A DNA stretch of 35,735 bases from Ruminiclostridium sp. Its GTDB lineage: Bacteria > Bacillota > Clostridia > Oscillospirales > Ruminococcaceae. The stretch's first letter is position 1. The number at the start of each line of letters is the position of its first letter. The DNA lies in assembly GCA_017635095.1 (NCBI GenBank), contig JAGBMA010000147.1, forward strand, positions 1 through 35,735. The letters run 5' to 3'. Shown piece by piece: positions 7,348-15,428 of the stretch. The notes beneath the pieces are model-generated. The model had not been told where the DNA came from. It saw only the letters and a list, made by a program, of their open reading frames with translations, and searched no databases. The position numbers and the translations under genes are program-made.

Positions 7348-8588
7348 TGATCGAAGTACTTGCACCATGCGGCGGTGAGGATTCCCTTCCCGCCGCTCTG
7401 AATTCGGGCGCGGACGCTGTTTATCTCGGCGTTTCCGCGTTTTCTGCGCGCAGAAACGCAAAAAACTTCACCGAAGAAGCCCTCCGCGGGGCAGTGCGCG
7501 AATGCCGCATCTCCGGCGTAAAGGTGTATGTGACGCTGAACACGCTGGTTTTTGATGACGAACTCGGAAAGCTCGCAGAGACTGCGGAAATGATCGAAAG
7601 CTGCGGCGCCGACGGGGTTATAGTGCAGGATCCCGGGGCTGCGGCAGTTATTCACAGGGCTGCGCCGACGCTGAGACTGCACGCATCGACCCAGATGACG
7701 GTGACTTCCGCAGCAGGCGCGGAGTTTGTACGGAAGCACGGGTTCAGCCGCGTAGTGCTCGCCCGTGAGATGTCCCTCGACGAGATAGAGCGGGTCGTGC
7801 GGAACGTTGACATCGAAACAGAGGTCTTTGTTCACGGCGCCCTTTGCGTCTGCGTCAGCGGTCAGTGTCTCATGAGCGCCATGTACGGCGGCAGGAGCGG
7901 CAACAGAGGTCTCTGTGCCCAGCCCTGCAGGCTCGACTTCACTTACGGCGGCAGGCACAACGTCCTTTCGCTCAAAGACCTTTCGGTGGTGGAGCGGCTC
8001 CCGGAGCTTGAACGCATCGGTGTTACTTCCGCCAAGATAGAGGGTAGAATGAAGCGCCCCGAGTATGTTGCGGCTGCGGTGACAGCTTGCAGGAACGTTC
8101 TTGCGGGACGCCGGCCGGACATGGACACGCTTCGGGCGGTATTCTCGCGGAGCGGCTTCACTCAGTCCTACTTCGACGGTACTATCGCGGATATGCAGGG
8201 TGTGCGCACGAAAGACGACGTGATCGCTGCGGACGGAGCTCTCTCGGGACTGAGGCGCCTTTATGACAAGCCGTATAAGCGGCGCACCGTTGATATACTG
8301 CTCGATGTGCAGCCCGACAGACCGGTGACGGCACGGGTGAGCTGCGGCAAACTCGCTTTTGACCACATCACGGACAAGGTGCCGGAGAAAGCGCTGAACC
8401 GGGCGGTAACTGCGGACGAGATAGCTTCACGGCTCAGAAAGACCGGAGGAACGGTCTATGAGATCGGCAGGGCAGAGGTGAACGTCGGCGACGGGCTTAT
8501 GCTCACGGCGGCATCGGTGAACGAAATACGGCGGGAGATAATCGCAAGGCTCGATGAAGCCTTTGTGAATGCAGGTACGCATACATAA
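7347..8588 (+). CDS. Peptidase U32 family protein
   Basis: Predicted 413-residue protein of the U32 (collagenase-like) family. Several characterised members are not proteases but act with prephenate or iron-sulfur chemistry in tRNA or rRNA hydroxylation (TrhP, RlhA). The family signature EVFVHGALCVCVSGQCLMS is at about residues 159-177, and further cysteines at about 190 and 194 (GLCAQPC) could complete a metal site. The N-terminal LAPCGG...GADAVYLG is also typical. It ends without the extra C-terminal domain of the longest members. It overlaps the ZapA-like gene by one base, so both are probably made from one transcript. Confidence 0.88.
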   Translation: MIEVLAPCGGEDSLPAALNSGADAVYLGVSAFSARRNAKNFTEEALRGAVRECRISGVKVYVTLNTLVFDDELGKLAETAEMIESCGADGVIVQDPGAAAVIHRAAPTLRLHASTQMTVTSAAGAEFVRKHGFSRVVLAREMSLDEIERVVRNVDIETEVFVHGALCVCVSGQCLMSAMYGGRSGNRGLCAQPCRLDFTYGGRHNVLSLKDLSVVERLPELERIGVTSAKIEGRMKRPEYVAAAVTACRNVLAGRRPDMDTLRAVFSRSGFTQSYFDGTIADMQGVRTKDDVIAADGALSGLRRLYDKPYKRRTVDILLDVQPDRPVTARVSCGKLAFDHITDKVPEKALNRAVTADEIASRLRKTGGTVYEIGRAEVNVGDGLMLTAASVNEIRREIIARLDEAFVNAGTHT

Positions 8589-8624
8589 ATACAAAGAACA
8601 TACATAAAGAAAGAAGATAACGTT

Positions 8625-9974
8625 ATGAACACGGATATGACGGTGGGGAAACCGTCAAAAGTGCTGCTGAAGTTTTCGCTTCCGCTTTTTGTGAGCGTGG
8701 CGTTCCAGCAGTTCTACAGCATCGCCGACAGTATGATCGCCGGCAATTTCATACCGGACGGAGAAGCTGCCCTCGCCGCGATAAGCTCAAGCTACCCGGT
8801 GACCATGATCTTTATAGCGGTGGCGACCGGCATGAGCGCAGGGTGCTCGGTAATATGCTCGAACCTTTTCGGGGCGCACAATCCGGTGCGGTTAAAGACT
8901 GCGGTGAGCACTTCGTACATAGCCGCGGCGGTGATGAGCCTTATACTCGCGGTTGGGGGAGTGCTTTTTTCTGCGCCTGTGCTGGGGCTTCTCAACACCC
9001 CCGCAGAGGTCTTTGACGATAGCTGCCTTTATCTGAACATATACGCTCTCGGCATCCCGTTCCTGTTTTTCTACAATGTGTGCAACGGCGTGTTCACGGC
9101 GCTTGGGGATTCGAGAACGCCGCTGTGGCTCCTCATTGGCTCATCGGTGGGCAATATAGTCCTCGATCTCATAGCCGTGATACCGCTTCAGATGGGGATA
9201 GCCGGTGTTGCATGGGCGACTTTTGCTGCGCAGGGAGCTTCCTCTGTGGCATCGTTCATACTGCTCAATATCCGGCTCAGAAAAATGAAGACCGGGGAGA
9301 AGCCGGAGCTTTTTTCCCGGAAGATGCTCGGGAAGATAAGTACCGTGGCAGTCCCGTCGATACTCCAGCAGAGTTTCGTGTCCGTCGGGAACCTTTTCAT
9401 ACAGGGCATGATAAACAGCTATGGCACCGCGGCTATGGCGGGGTATTCGGCAGCCATAAAGCTCAATACCTTCGTGGTCACGAGCGTTGCAACCATGTCC
9501 AACGGTATGGCGAACTTTACCGCCCAGAACATCGGCGCCGGAAAGCTTGACCGGGTCGTGAGCGGTTTCCGCACGTCGGTGGTCATGTCCGCCTGCGTGA
9601 GCCTTCCGATCTCTGCACTTTATCTCATCTTCGGCAGTCAGCTCATCGGTATGTTCATGGACAGCCCGGACGGCACTGCAATAGGCATAGGCTATGATTT
9701 CCTGCTCATTGTGGCTCCCTTTTACTTCTCCGTGACTGCAAAGCTCAACTGCGACGCGGTCCTCAAAGGCGCGGGTGCCATGATATACTTTGTGATAACC
9801 ACCTTCACCGACCTGATACTTCGGGTCGTGCTCGCCTACATATTCTCGGAGAACCTCGGCATGGGCATCAACGGGATATGGTGGTCATGGCCGATAGGCT
9901 GGTGCGTTTCGGCAGGTCTTTCGGTGTGCTTCTATTTCTTCGGCAACTGGAAAAAACATGCCCACGCATATTGA
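8625..9974 (+). CDS. MATE family multidrug/sodium antiporter
   Basis: Predicted 449-residue inner-membrane transporter with about 12 hydrophobic helices in two six-helix halves. The N-terminus (GKPSKVLLKFSLPLFVS, then FQQFYSIADSMIAGNF) is the usual MATE opening. MATE proteins extrude cationic drugs or metabolites using Na+ or H+ gradients. The start is preceded by a purine-rich AAAGAAAGAAG. It lies 36 bases after the U32 gene and may be its cotranscribed neighbour. The substrate cannot be predicted. Confidence 0.92.
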   Translation: MNTDMTVGKPSKVLLKFSLPLFVSVAFQQFYSIADSMIAGNFIPDGEAALAAISSSYPVTMIFIAVATGMSAGCSVICSNLFGAHNPVRLKTAVSTSYIAAAVMSLILAVGGVLFSAPVLGLLNTPAEVFDDSCLYLNIYALGIPFLFFYNVCNGVFTALGDSRTPLWLLIGSSVGNIVLDLIAVIPLQMGIAGVAWATFAAQGASSVASFILLNIRLRKMKTGEKPELFSRKMLGKISTVAVPSILQQSFVSVGNLFIQGMINSYGTAAMAGYSAAIKLNTFVVTSVATMSNGMANFTAQNIGAGKLDRVVSGFRTSVVMSACVSLPISALYLIFGSQLIGMFMDSPDGTAIGIGYDFLLIVAPFYFSVTAKLNCDAVLKGAGAMIYFVITTFTDLILRVVLAYIFSENLGMGINGIWWSWPIGWCVSAGLSVCFYFFGNWKKHAHAY

Positions 9975-10098
9975 GCGGCCCGTTCACAACAAAGAAAAGT
10001 GCGAACAGCGCGGATTGTCGAAAGTGCACGGATATTTTAGATACTTGGGGCACAGGTTATGCAAAAGCGCTGAATTTGAAAATGAACACGGAATTGAC

Positions 10099-10127
10099 TT
10101 GAAATTATCAACGAAAACGTATATAAT
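10099..10127 (+). promoter_or_regulatory. Sigma-A promoter for the Na/phosphate cotransporter
   Basis: TTGAAA (10099-10104), a 17-bp spacer and TATAAT (10122-10127) lie about 70 bases before the cotransporter start. The 220-base gap between 9975 and 10197 holds nothing else that I can recognise. Confidence 0.8.
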
Positions 10128-10197
10128 TAGTGTGTACTGAAAGATAAGAAAAGAAAAAAACAGGGAAAGAGCCTGTAGATCTGGTTTGGTGAATATC

Positions 10198-11979
10198 ATG
10201 GATATATTCGATCTGTTTTCGTTGCTCGGAGGTCTCGCCCTACTGCTTTACGGCGTAAAGCTCATGGGACAGGGGCTCGAAAAAAAGGCAGGCGGCAAGC
10301 TGAAGACGATGCTCGCGGCCGCAACTTCGACCAAATTCAAGGGATTTATTCTTGGCGTAATCATCACCGCGGTGATCCAGTCTTCCGCCACGACGACCGT
10401 CATGGTGGTAGGATTTGTAAACTCCGGTATCCTGACACTCGGACAAGCTATCGGCATTATCATGGGTGCGAATCTCGGTACGTCGGTGACTTCGTGGATC
10501 ATGTCCCTTATCGGCGTTGAGAGCGACGTATTCTGGGTGCAGTTCCTGAACCCGCGCACTTTCACTCCTATAATCGCTTTTGTTGCTATACTTATACTCA
10601 TTCTTTTCAAGAAAGATTCAAAAAAAGCAGACACCGCTTCGATACTGTTCGGTCTCGCGTTCCTGATGTACGGAATGCAGGCGATAACGGACGCGGTATC
10701 GGGTCTGAAAGATGTTCCGGAGTTCACGGAGCTCATGGGTATGTTCTCGAACCCCATTCTCGGCGTCCTCGCCGGTGCGGTCATCACCGCGATAATCCAG
10801 TCTTCGGCGGCATCGGTGGGAATACTCCAGGCGATCTCGCTGAACGGAACGCTCACATATTCGAGCGCTATCCCCATTATTATGGGACAGAACATAGGCA
10901 CCTGCGTTACCGCTATGCTTTCGTCGCTGGGGGCGAACAAGAACGCGAAACGTGCTGCATTCATTCACCTGAGCTTCAACACGATAGGCACGGTGGTATG
11001 GCTCACGATCTACTCCGTGATCAATGCGGTGCTGAGACCCGCGATATCCTCGGAAGCGGTCACACCGCTTGGGATCGCGATATGTCATTCGGCGTTCAAC
11101 ATACTTACGATCCTGTCACTTGCGCCGTTCAACAAGCTCCTTGAGAAGCTTGCCTGTCTTGTTATCAGGGACGGTTCGGACAAGGGCGAGTTTGCGCTGC
11201 TGGACGACCGTCTGCTGTCCACTCCGTCTATCGCCATAGACAGAGCAAGAACTGTTGCCGTGAAAATGGCTCACGAGGCGGAACGCTCGCTTGATCTCGC
11301 GTTCGGGACTCTCTTCGAGTACAACGAAAAGACTGCATTGAAGGTACGCGATATTGAGGACGCAGTTGACAAATATGAGGACAGTCTCGGGACTTATCTC
11401 GTTAAAGTCAGCAACCAGAATACTTCGGAAGCCGACAGCCATGAGGTGTCGAAGCTGCTGCATATGATAGGCGATTTCGAGCGGCTTTCCGATCATGCGG
11501 TCAATATCATCGAATCCGCCGAGGAGATCCACGACAAGGAGCTTAAATTCTCCGGCGACGCGATAAATGAGATAAAAGTCATGATCGCTGCCGTAAGCGA
11601 GATCCTCGATATGTCGATAACGGCTTTCGAGAACGACGATCTGAAGACTGCGGTAAGCGTAGAGCCGCTTGAGCAGGTGGTTGACTGGCTGAAAGTGCAG
11701 ATAAAATCCGCTCATGTCGAGAGGCTCAGGAAGCAGGAGTGCACGATAGAAATGGGATTTGTGCTTTCTGACCTTCTTACCAATCTCGAACGCATATCGG
11801 ATCACTGCTCAAATATCGCGGTCTGTATGATCGAGATAGCTCATGACAGCTTCGATATGCACGAATATATAAATCATCTTAAAAGCGAGAGCTCCAAGGA
11901 ATATGAGAAGTGCTTCGAGTATTACCGGAACAAGTACTCGCTCGATAAGATCGGAAAGGGACTTCCTGCTGCCGAGTAG
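10198..11979 (+). CDS. Na/Pi cotransporter family protein with PhoU-like tail
   Basis: Predicted 593-residue membrane protein of the NptA/SLC34-like family. Two inverted transport repeats each carry a QSSA signature (VIQSSATTT in the first half and IIQSSAASV in the second), which lines the Na+/phosphate site in this family. After about eight hydrophobic segments comes a soluble helical domain of roughly 220 residues resembling PhoU (ALKVRDIEDAVDKYE; FERLSDHAVNI; ERISDHCSNIA). It probably takes up phosphate with sodium, and the PhoU-like tail may sense or regulate. The ATG at 10198 is preferred over TTG/GTG codons just upstream, with GGTGA as a modest ribosome binding site. Confidence 0.9.
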   Translation: MDIFDLFSLLGGLALLLYGVKLMGQGLEKKAGGKLKTMLAAATSTKFKGFILGVIITAVIQSSATTTVMVVGFVNSGILTLGQAIGIIMGANLGTSVTSWIMSLIGVESDVFWVQFLNPRTFTPIIAFVAILILILFKKDSKKADTASILFGLAFLMYGMQAITDAVSGLKDVPEFTELMGMFSNPILGVLAGAVITAIIQSSAASVGILQAISLNGTLTYSSAIPIIMGQNIGTCVTAMLSSLGANKNAKRAAFIHLSFNTIGTVVWLTIYSVINAVLRPAISSEAVTPLGIAICHSAFNILTILSLAPFNKLLEKLACLVIRDGSDKGEFALLDDRLLSTPSIAIDRARTVAVKMAHEAERSLDLAFGTLFEYNEKTALKVRDIEDAVDKYEDSLGTYLVKVSNQNTSEADSHEVSKLLHMIGDFERLSDHAVNIIESAEEIHDKELKFSGDAINEIKVMIAAVSEILDMSITAFENDDLKTAVSVEPLEQVVDWLKVQIKSAHVERLRKQECTIEMGFVLSDLLTNLERISDHCSNIAVCMIEIAHDSFDMHEYINHLKSESSKEYEKCFEYYRNKYSLDKIGKGLPAAE

Positions 11980-11992
11980 GAAAAATGCTGAA

Positions 11993-12050
11993 AAGCATCC
12001 GGAATGTGACGTCAGGTCTTTGCAGTCACATTCGCGGGTGCTTTATTTTT
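11993..12050 (+). terminator. Terminator/attenuator-like hairpin before pnuC
   Basis: The arms 11993-12010 and 12025-12043 pair over about 17 bases with one small internal mismatch, followed by a T-rich tract (12042-12050). It ends the cotransporter transcript, and its T-tract abuts the pnuC ribosome binding site. A small alternative hairpin (11985-11998) uses part of the same left arm. Confidence 0.75.
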
Positions 12051-12060
12051 AGGAGGAAAT

Positions 12061-12777
12061 ATGAAATTGTCCGGTGCGTTCGGGAAGCTCACCCGGTTCG
12101 AGCTCTCCCTCTGGATAGTATCGCTTGCGGTGACAACGGTCTCGTTCGCCGTATCCGCGCTCATTTCGGGTGTGTTCGATGTGCTTACGCTCATTGCGTC
12201 GCTCATAGGAGTAACGGCTCTCATCTTCGTTTCAAAAGGTCATGTGCTCGGGCAGATCCTTACTGTCGTATTTGCGGTATTTTACGGCATTATATCATTC
12301 TTTTTCCGCTACTACGGAGAGATGATAACATATCTTTGCATGACCGCACCTATCGCTGTCGCCGCAGTAGTATCATGGGCAAGGCACCCTTACGCGGAAA
12401 GCAATGAGGTCGAGGTAAGCAGACTCACCCGCGGAAAGGCTGTGTTCCTCGCGGTGTCTGCTGTGGCGGTCACTTCAGCGTTCTTCTTTATACTGCAGGC
12501 TCTCGGTAACGCGAACCTGTTCTTTTCGACTCTCTCGATAACTACAAGCTACTGCGCGTCCTATCTTACGCTTTTCAGAAGCCCCTGGTACGCGGTTGCG
12601 TACTCTTTCAACGACATCATTCTTATCATTCTCTGGACGCTTGCATCGCTTGAAAATATATCCTATGTCCCGATGATATTCTGCTTCCTTATGTTCCTTG
12701 CAAACGACGCTTACGGATTCGTCAACTGGAGAAGAATGAAGAAGCGCCAGTCCGGAGATGCCTCAGCGGAGCTTTAA
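12061..12777 (+). CDS. pnuC: PnuC-like nicotinamide riboside transporter
   Basis: Predicted 238-residue inner-membrane protein with about seven hydrophobic helices. The pattern of short helices, the FRYYGEM segment and the C-terminal ANDAYGFVNWRRMKKRQ match PnuC family facilitators, which import nicotinamide riboside for NAD synthesis. AGGAGG precedes the ATG by 4 bases. The 3' end overlaps the convergent DNA-repair gene by 15 bases. Related vitamin facilitators (PnuT, PnuX) share the fold, so the exact vitamin is inferred from family only. Confidence 0.85.
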   Translation: MKLSGAFGKLTRFELSLWIVSLAVTTVSFAVSALISGVFDVLTLIASLIGVTALIFVSKGHVLGQILTVVFAVFYGIISFFFRYYGEMITYLCMTAPIAVAAVVSWARHPYAESNEVEVSRLTRGKAVFLAVSAVAVTSAFFFILQALGNANLFFSTLSITTSYCASYLTLFRSPWYAVAYSFNDIILIILWTLASLENISYVPMIFCFLMFLANDAYGFVNWRRMKKRQSGDASAEL

Positions 12778-13449
12778 TGTCCGCAGATATTCTTTCTGCT
12801 CCGGCGTGATGCGGTAGCTCTCGATAGCTTTCTGTACTGCTTTATTGTGCGTCCATTTGTCCAGACGATGCTGCTCTATAAACGGCAGTACCTCGTTGTA
12901 GTTTTTTGCAAGAGCCGTGGCAAAATACCACGCGGTCATCATATTGACATAATATTCTTCCGAACGGACAGAGGCAGCCATCTCAGCATACTGCACGTCA
13001 AAATCGTCACCGAGAAAATACCGCATCAGACAGCCAACAGCGAACCGGACGGTGTATGTATGCCCGGATAAGAGCCATTCCCGTATATTTTTCAGCAGTT
13101 CCGGTCTGTTCTTTGCAAGAGCTTTCGGCGCGAGAGAATCACAGGTCTCCCAGTTGTCTATGTACGGCAGGAAGCACTTCACGGCGGATATGCATATATC
13201 ATACCCGTTCATCAGGTTTATGAGCTGGGCGTGAATGTAGTTCTCTTCAAGATATCTGTGGGGAAGCGCAGTGAGAAATCCGTTCATATCCGCTTTCCGG
13301 TATTCTTTTGCAAGCTTTTTCAGCTCAGGAGAACGGACACCTATGACGCTGTCACGGCTTATGTTCGGTATAAGCTTCGCGTTGAAGTCGCCGTATTCCT
13401 TGTCTTCAAGGGCAAAAAGCCTTGTCCTTATCTCTTCGTTTATATCCAT
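12763..13449 (-). CDS. DNA alkylation repair protein, AlkD-like
   Basis: Predicted 228-residue all-helical HEAT-repeat protein of the AlkC/AlkD glycosylase superfamily, which removes bulky or positively charged alkylated bases without base flipping. Family hallmarks include GVRSPELKKLAKE near residue 37, LPHRYLEENYIHA, and DNWETCDSLAPKAL, where the aromatic and acidic residues of the DNA-binding cleft lie. The N-terminus is complete and GGAGG precedes the ATG at 13449. It is convergent with pnuC, overlapping by 15 bases. Members of this subfamily are common in Clostridia and not all are proven glycosylases. Confidence 0.87.
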   Translation of the reverse strand: MDINEEIRTRLFALEDKEYGDFNAKLIPNISRDSVIGVRSPELKKLAKEYRKADMNGFLTALPHRYLEENYIHAQLINLMNGYDICISAVKCFLPYIDNWETCDSLAPKALAKNRPELLKNIREWLLSGHTYTVRFAVGCLMRYFLGDDFDVQYAEMAASVRSEEYYVNMMTAWYFATALAKNYNEVLPFIEQHRLDKWTHNKAVQKAIESYRITPEQKEYLRTLKLR

Positions 13450-13496
13450 GATGCACCTCCGTTTACAGAATTATACCATACTGCAGAGGAAAAATC

Positions 13497-13526
13497 AATG
13501 CCCCCGTACATTTGCACGAGGGCATT
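13497..13526 (-). terminator. Terminator after the spore protein gene
   Basis: Inverted repeat AATGCCC (13497-13503) with GGGCATT (13520-13526), plus partial inner pairing. T-rich tracts lie on both sides, so it can work in either direction. It lies 30 bases past the spore protein stop. Confidence 0.65.
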
Positions 13527-13555
13527 TTTCAGAGGTCATCAGTTTCAGAGATCAC

Positions 13556-13735
13556 TTACTTGGCTGTGTTCTGATAGCTTTCGATCATTTTCTTTACCAT
13601 CTGACCGCCTACAGAGCCGGCCTGTCTGGAAGTAAGATCGCCGTTATAGCCGTTGTCCTTGAGCGGAACGCCAACTTCATTAGCTGCCTGCATCTTGATA
13701 TTGTTTAAATTATTGTTCTTTCTGTTGCTTGCCAT
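13556..13735 (-). CDS. Alpha/beta-type small acid-soluble spore protein
   Basis: Predicted 59-residue DNA-binding spore protein that coats DNA in dormant spores and is degraded on germination. The block ANEVGVPLKDNGYNGDL, then SRQAGSVGGQMVKKMI, is the family signature, with Gly and Met residues at the conserved positions. The start at 13735 has GGAGG about 8 bases upstream; an in-frame extension five codons longer lacks support. It indicates that the host forms endospores. Expression in the forespore under sigma-G would be expected, but I could not identify a convincing sigma-G promoter by eye. Confidence 0.93.
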   Translation of the reverse strand: MASNRKNNNLNNIKMQAANEVGVPLKDNGYNGDLTSRQAGSVGGQMVKKMIESYQNTAK

Positions 13736-13802
13736 TATCGTTTCCTCCAATGATTGACCGGACGAATTTCCGGCCTTTTCTATTTCATATTGCAGGAACG
13801 TT

Positions 13803-14822
13803 TTGTCCCTGCAAGAGTATTATGGCGAGATGATTCTGCAATATTACTGGAAAAATCAAGATTTGTTTTTTTGCGGCAGAGTTTCACGGAGTATTTCAAT
13901 CGGCCTGTTCATCAATCGCGAGAAGCAGTATTCCGAGAAAGAGAATTCCGAGGAATACGAAAAGGTCACAAAGCAGCGGGCGCTCGAACGAGATATACGC
14001 AAGCAGAAGACCACTAGAAACGCCCTGAAAGCCGCAGGAGATGACGAGGGAGTAAAAGAATACGACAAAAAGATTCGTGCTTCTACGGCGAAATTAGAGC
14101 GGTTCTGTGATGAGAACGGATTGACTGTCCGGAGAGACCGGACGGAGGTGTATGGGTATAGTGACCCGGGACGAAAGAAGAAGCACGAGGATTTTGTGGA
14201 AACGCTTGACAAATCTGAGGAAAGTGATATAATAAAATCAGGAAGTGATATAGTGGCACTTGAAGAACAGCGATATGGGCGAAATAAGAATACTCTTGTC
14301 AACAAAACCTTTATTGACAGCGGGGAGTATAAGCGCAAGTTTGATAATGCTACTGATAATCCAGTTGTAAACAAATCTCTGTATGATTGCGCCAAAAAGG
14401 CACTTAAGCATCGAAGCGGCACCGTTTTCGAGGATATGTATTGGATTAACAGTAATACAGGTAATATCGAGTTAGCAGTCACAGACAGTACAGCAGAAAG
14501 AGGTATTCCGTATTCTGATAAAATTATCAAGGCAATAACAGGAAGAACCGATTTAATTACCCTACATACGCATCCGGGCAGTATGCCGCCGAGTATATCT
14601 GATTTGAATAAAAACTTTGAGCATAATTACAGAACAGGTTTTATTGCGTGTCATAATGGTAGAGTATTCGGGTATAATTGTAACGAGGAAATAAGTCAAG
14701 CGTTGCATGATCTTTATGTAGCAGAATATCAAAGTATGGGGGATGATGAATATTCTGCACAGTTAGCATCGTTGAACAAACTTAAGGAAAACCATGATTT
14801 TGATTTTTGGGAGGTGACATGA
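13803..14822 (+). pseudogene. Phage minor capsid protein, C-terminal remnant with HTHP (JAMM-like) domain
   Basis: Open frame of 339 codons from a TTG. From about residue 40 the sequence is typical of the C-terminal region of Firmicutes phage minor capsid/head-morphogenesis proteins (REKQYSEKENSEEY; QRALERDIRKQK; RFCDENGLTVRRDR). The last 190 residues form a separate domain ending in LITLHTHPGSMPPSISDL, which looks like a JAB/JAMM metalloprotease-type motif (HxHP...SxxD). The usual large N-terminal part of the capsid protein is missing and the first 40 residues look unrelated, so I regard the gene as 5'-truncated. Whether the fragment is translated is unknown. The stop overlaps the next small gene (ATGA). 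Confidence 0.75.
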
Positions 14823-14986
14823 AAATGAGTGAAATTAAGTATTATATTGACGATCGCTTTGAAGTGCCAGAGCACATAAAACAGATGTCACATGAAGATC
14901 GTCAGAAAGAAATAGCTCGTCTTGAGGCAGAAGCTGCCGAAAAAAAGAACGCTGCAACTAAAAAGCAGATGCCGAGAGCGGTATAA
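14819..14986 (+). CDS. Small charged phage-type protein, 55 residues
   Basis: Begins MKMSEIKYYIDDRF and ends in a Lys/Glu/Ala-rich helix. GGGAGG lies just upstream and the start overlaps the capsid remnant stop by 4 bases (ATGA). A second ATG two codons on has better spacing from that ribosome binding site. No known function; the position right after the minor capsid gene suggests a phage accessory protein. Confidence 0.6.
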   Translation: MKMSEIKYYIDDRFEVPEHIKQMSHEDRQKEIARLEAEAAEKKNAATKKQMPRAV

Positions 14987-15000
14987 ATTAAACATCATTT

Positions 15001-15031
15001 CAGCGCACGCCTCCGGGTATGCGCTGTTTTT
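15001..15031 (+). terminator. Intrinsic terminator inside the prophage remnant
   Basis: Perfect 7-bp stem CAGCGCA (15001-15007) with TGCGCTG (15020-15026), then TTTTT. It lies 14 bases after the 55-residue gene. Confidence 0.7.
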
Positions 15032-15050
15032 ATGCCCGAAAGGAGATAAA

Positions 15051-15209
15051 ATGACCAAGCAGGAATACAAAAATTACGTTGAAAAGCTGTTGGAAAAGCT
15101 TGAATGCTGCTGTCCTGCCGATGTGCCCTCAATACAGCTGCGGCGCGACTTAGCTTACGAACTATATATTCTTGATCTCGGAAAGGAGCCCCAATGCCCG
15201 AACCAATAA
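15051..15209 (+). CDS. Small phage-type protein, 52 residues
   Basis: Begins MTKQEYKNYVEKLLEKLE, contains CCCP in the middle and ends GKEPQCPNQ. AAAGGAG lies 7 bases before the ATG. It looks helical and soluble. No function is recognised; the following truncated phage frame overlaps it by 16 bases, as in compact phage operons. Confidence 0.55.
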   Translation: MTKQEYKNYVEKLLEKLECCCPADVPSIQLRRDLAYELYILDLGKEPQCPNQ

Positions 15210-15280
15210 CACTGACTCTCAACGACCTGTGGCTGTTCCTGCTCGCGTTCGCCGGGGGATTGTCAACGATCTCGGCTTGA
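15194..15280 (+). pseudogene. Truncated phage membrane protein stump, 28 residues
   Basis: Begins MPEPITLTLNDLWLFLLAF with a hydrophobic segment and stops after 28 residues. AAGGAG precedes the start. The sequence resembles the N-terminus of small phage proteins with one membrane helix found near holin genes; the remainder is absent, so I read it as the right edge of the remnant. Confidence 0.5.
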
Positions 15281-15328
15281 ACAGGGAAACAAACGTTTGC
15301 AGCTGCATTACAGAAAGATCATTAAGTA

Positions 15329-15357
15329 TTGACAATACCTGTTATTTTTGATAAAAT
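15329..15357 (+). promoter_or_regulatory. Sigma-A promoter for the aldolase gene
   Basis: Perfect TTGACA (15329-15334), a 17-bp spacer and TAAAAT (15352-15357), 71 bases upstream of the aldolase start. Confidence 0.85.
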
Positions 15358-15428
15358 AGTATCTGTCCGGATAAATACTTCCGGAAACGGATCTTTACGA
15401 TTTTGCATGAAATGGAGCATAAATATAT

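Larger units (their letters stand above)
13800..15280 (+). mobile_element. Decayed prophage remnant
   Basis: Four plus-strand reading frames in a row are phage-like and at least two are truncated: a minor capsid C-terminal part, a 55-residue protein, a 52-residue protein and a 28-residue stump. No integrase, terminase, portal or lysis gene remains. Codon use is more A/T-rich than the flanks. I could not find attachment-site repeats by eye. The remnant lies between the spore protein gene and the promoter of the aldolase gene. Confidence 0.7.

Noticed and set aside
7344-8366. 340-codon minus-strand open frame
   Set aside because: Antisense to the U32 gene, rich in His, Arg and Ala without domain features, and no ribosome binding site.
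11985-12060. NAD-type riboswitch before pnuC
   Set aside because: The leader is short and I see no recognisable aptamer core, only terminator-like stems.
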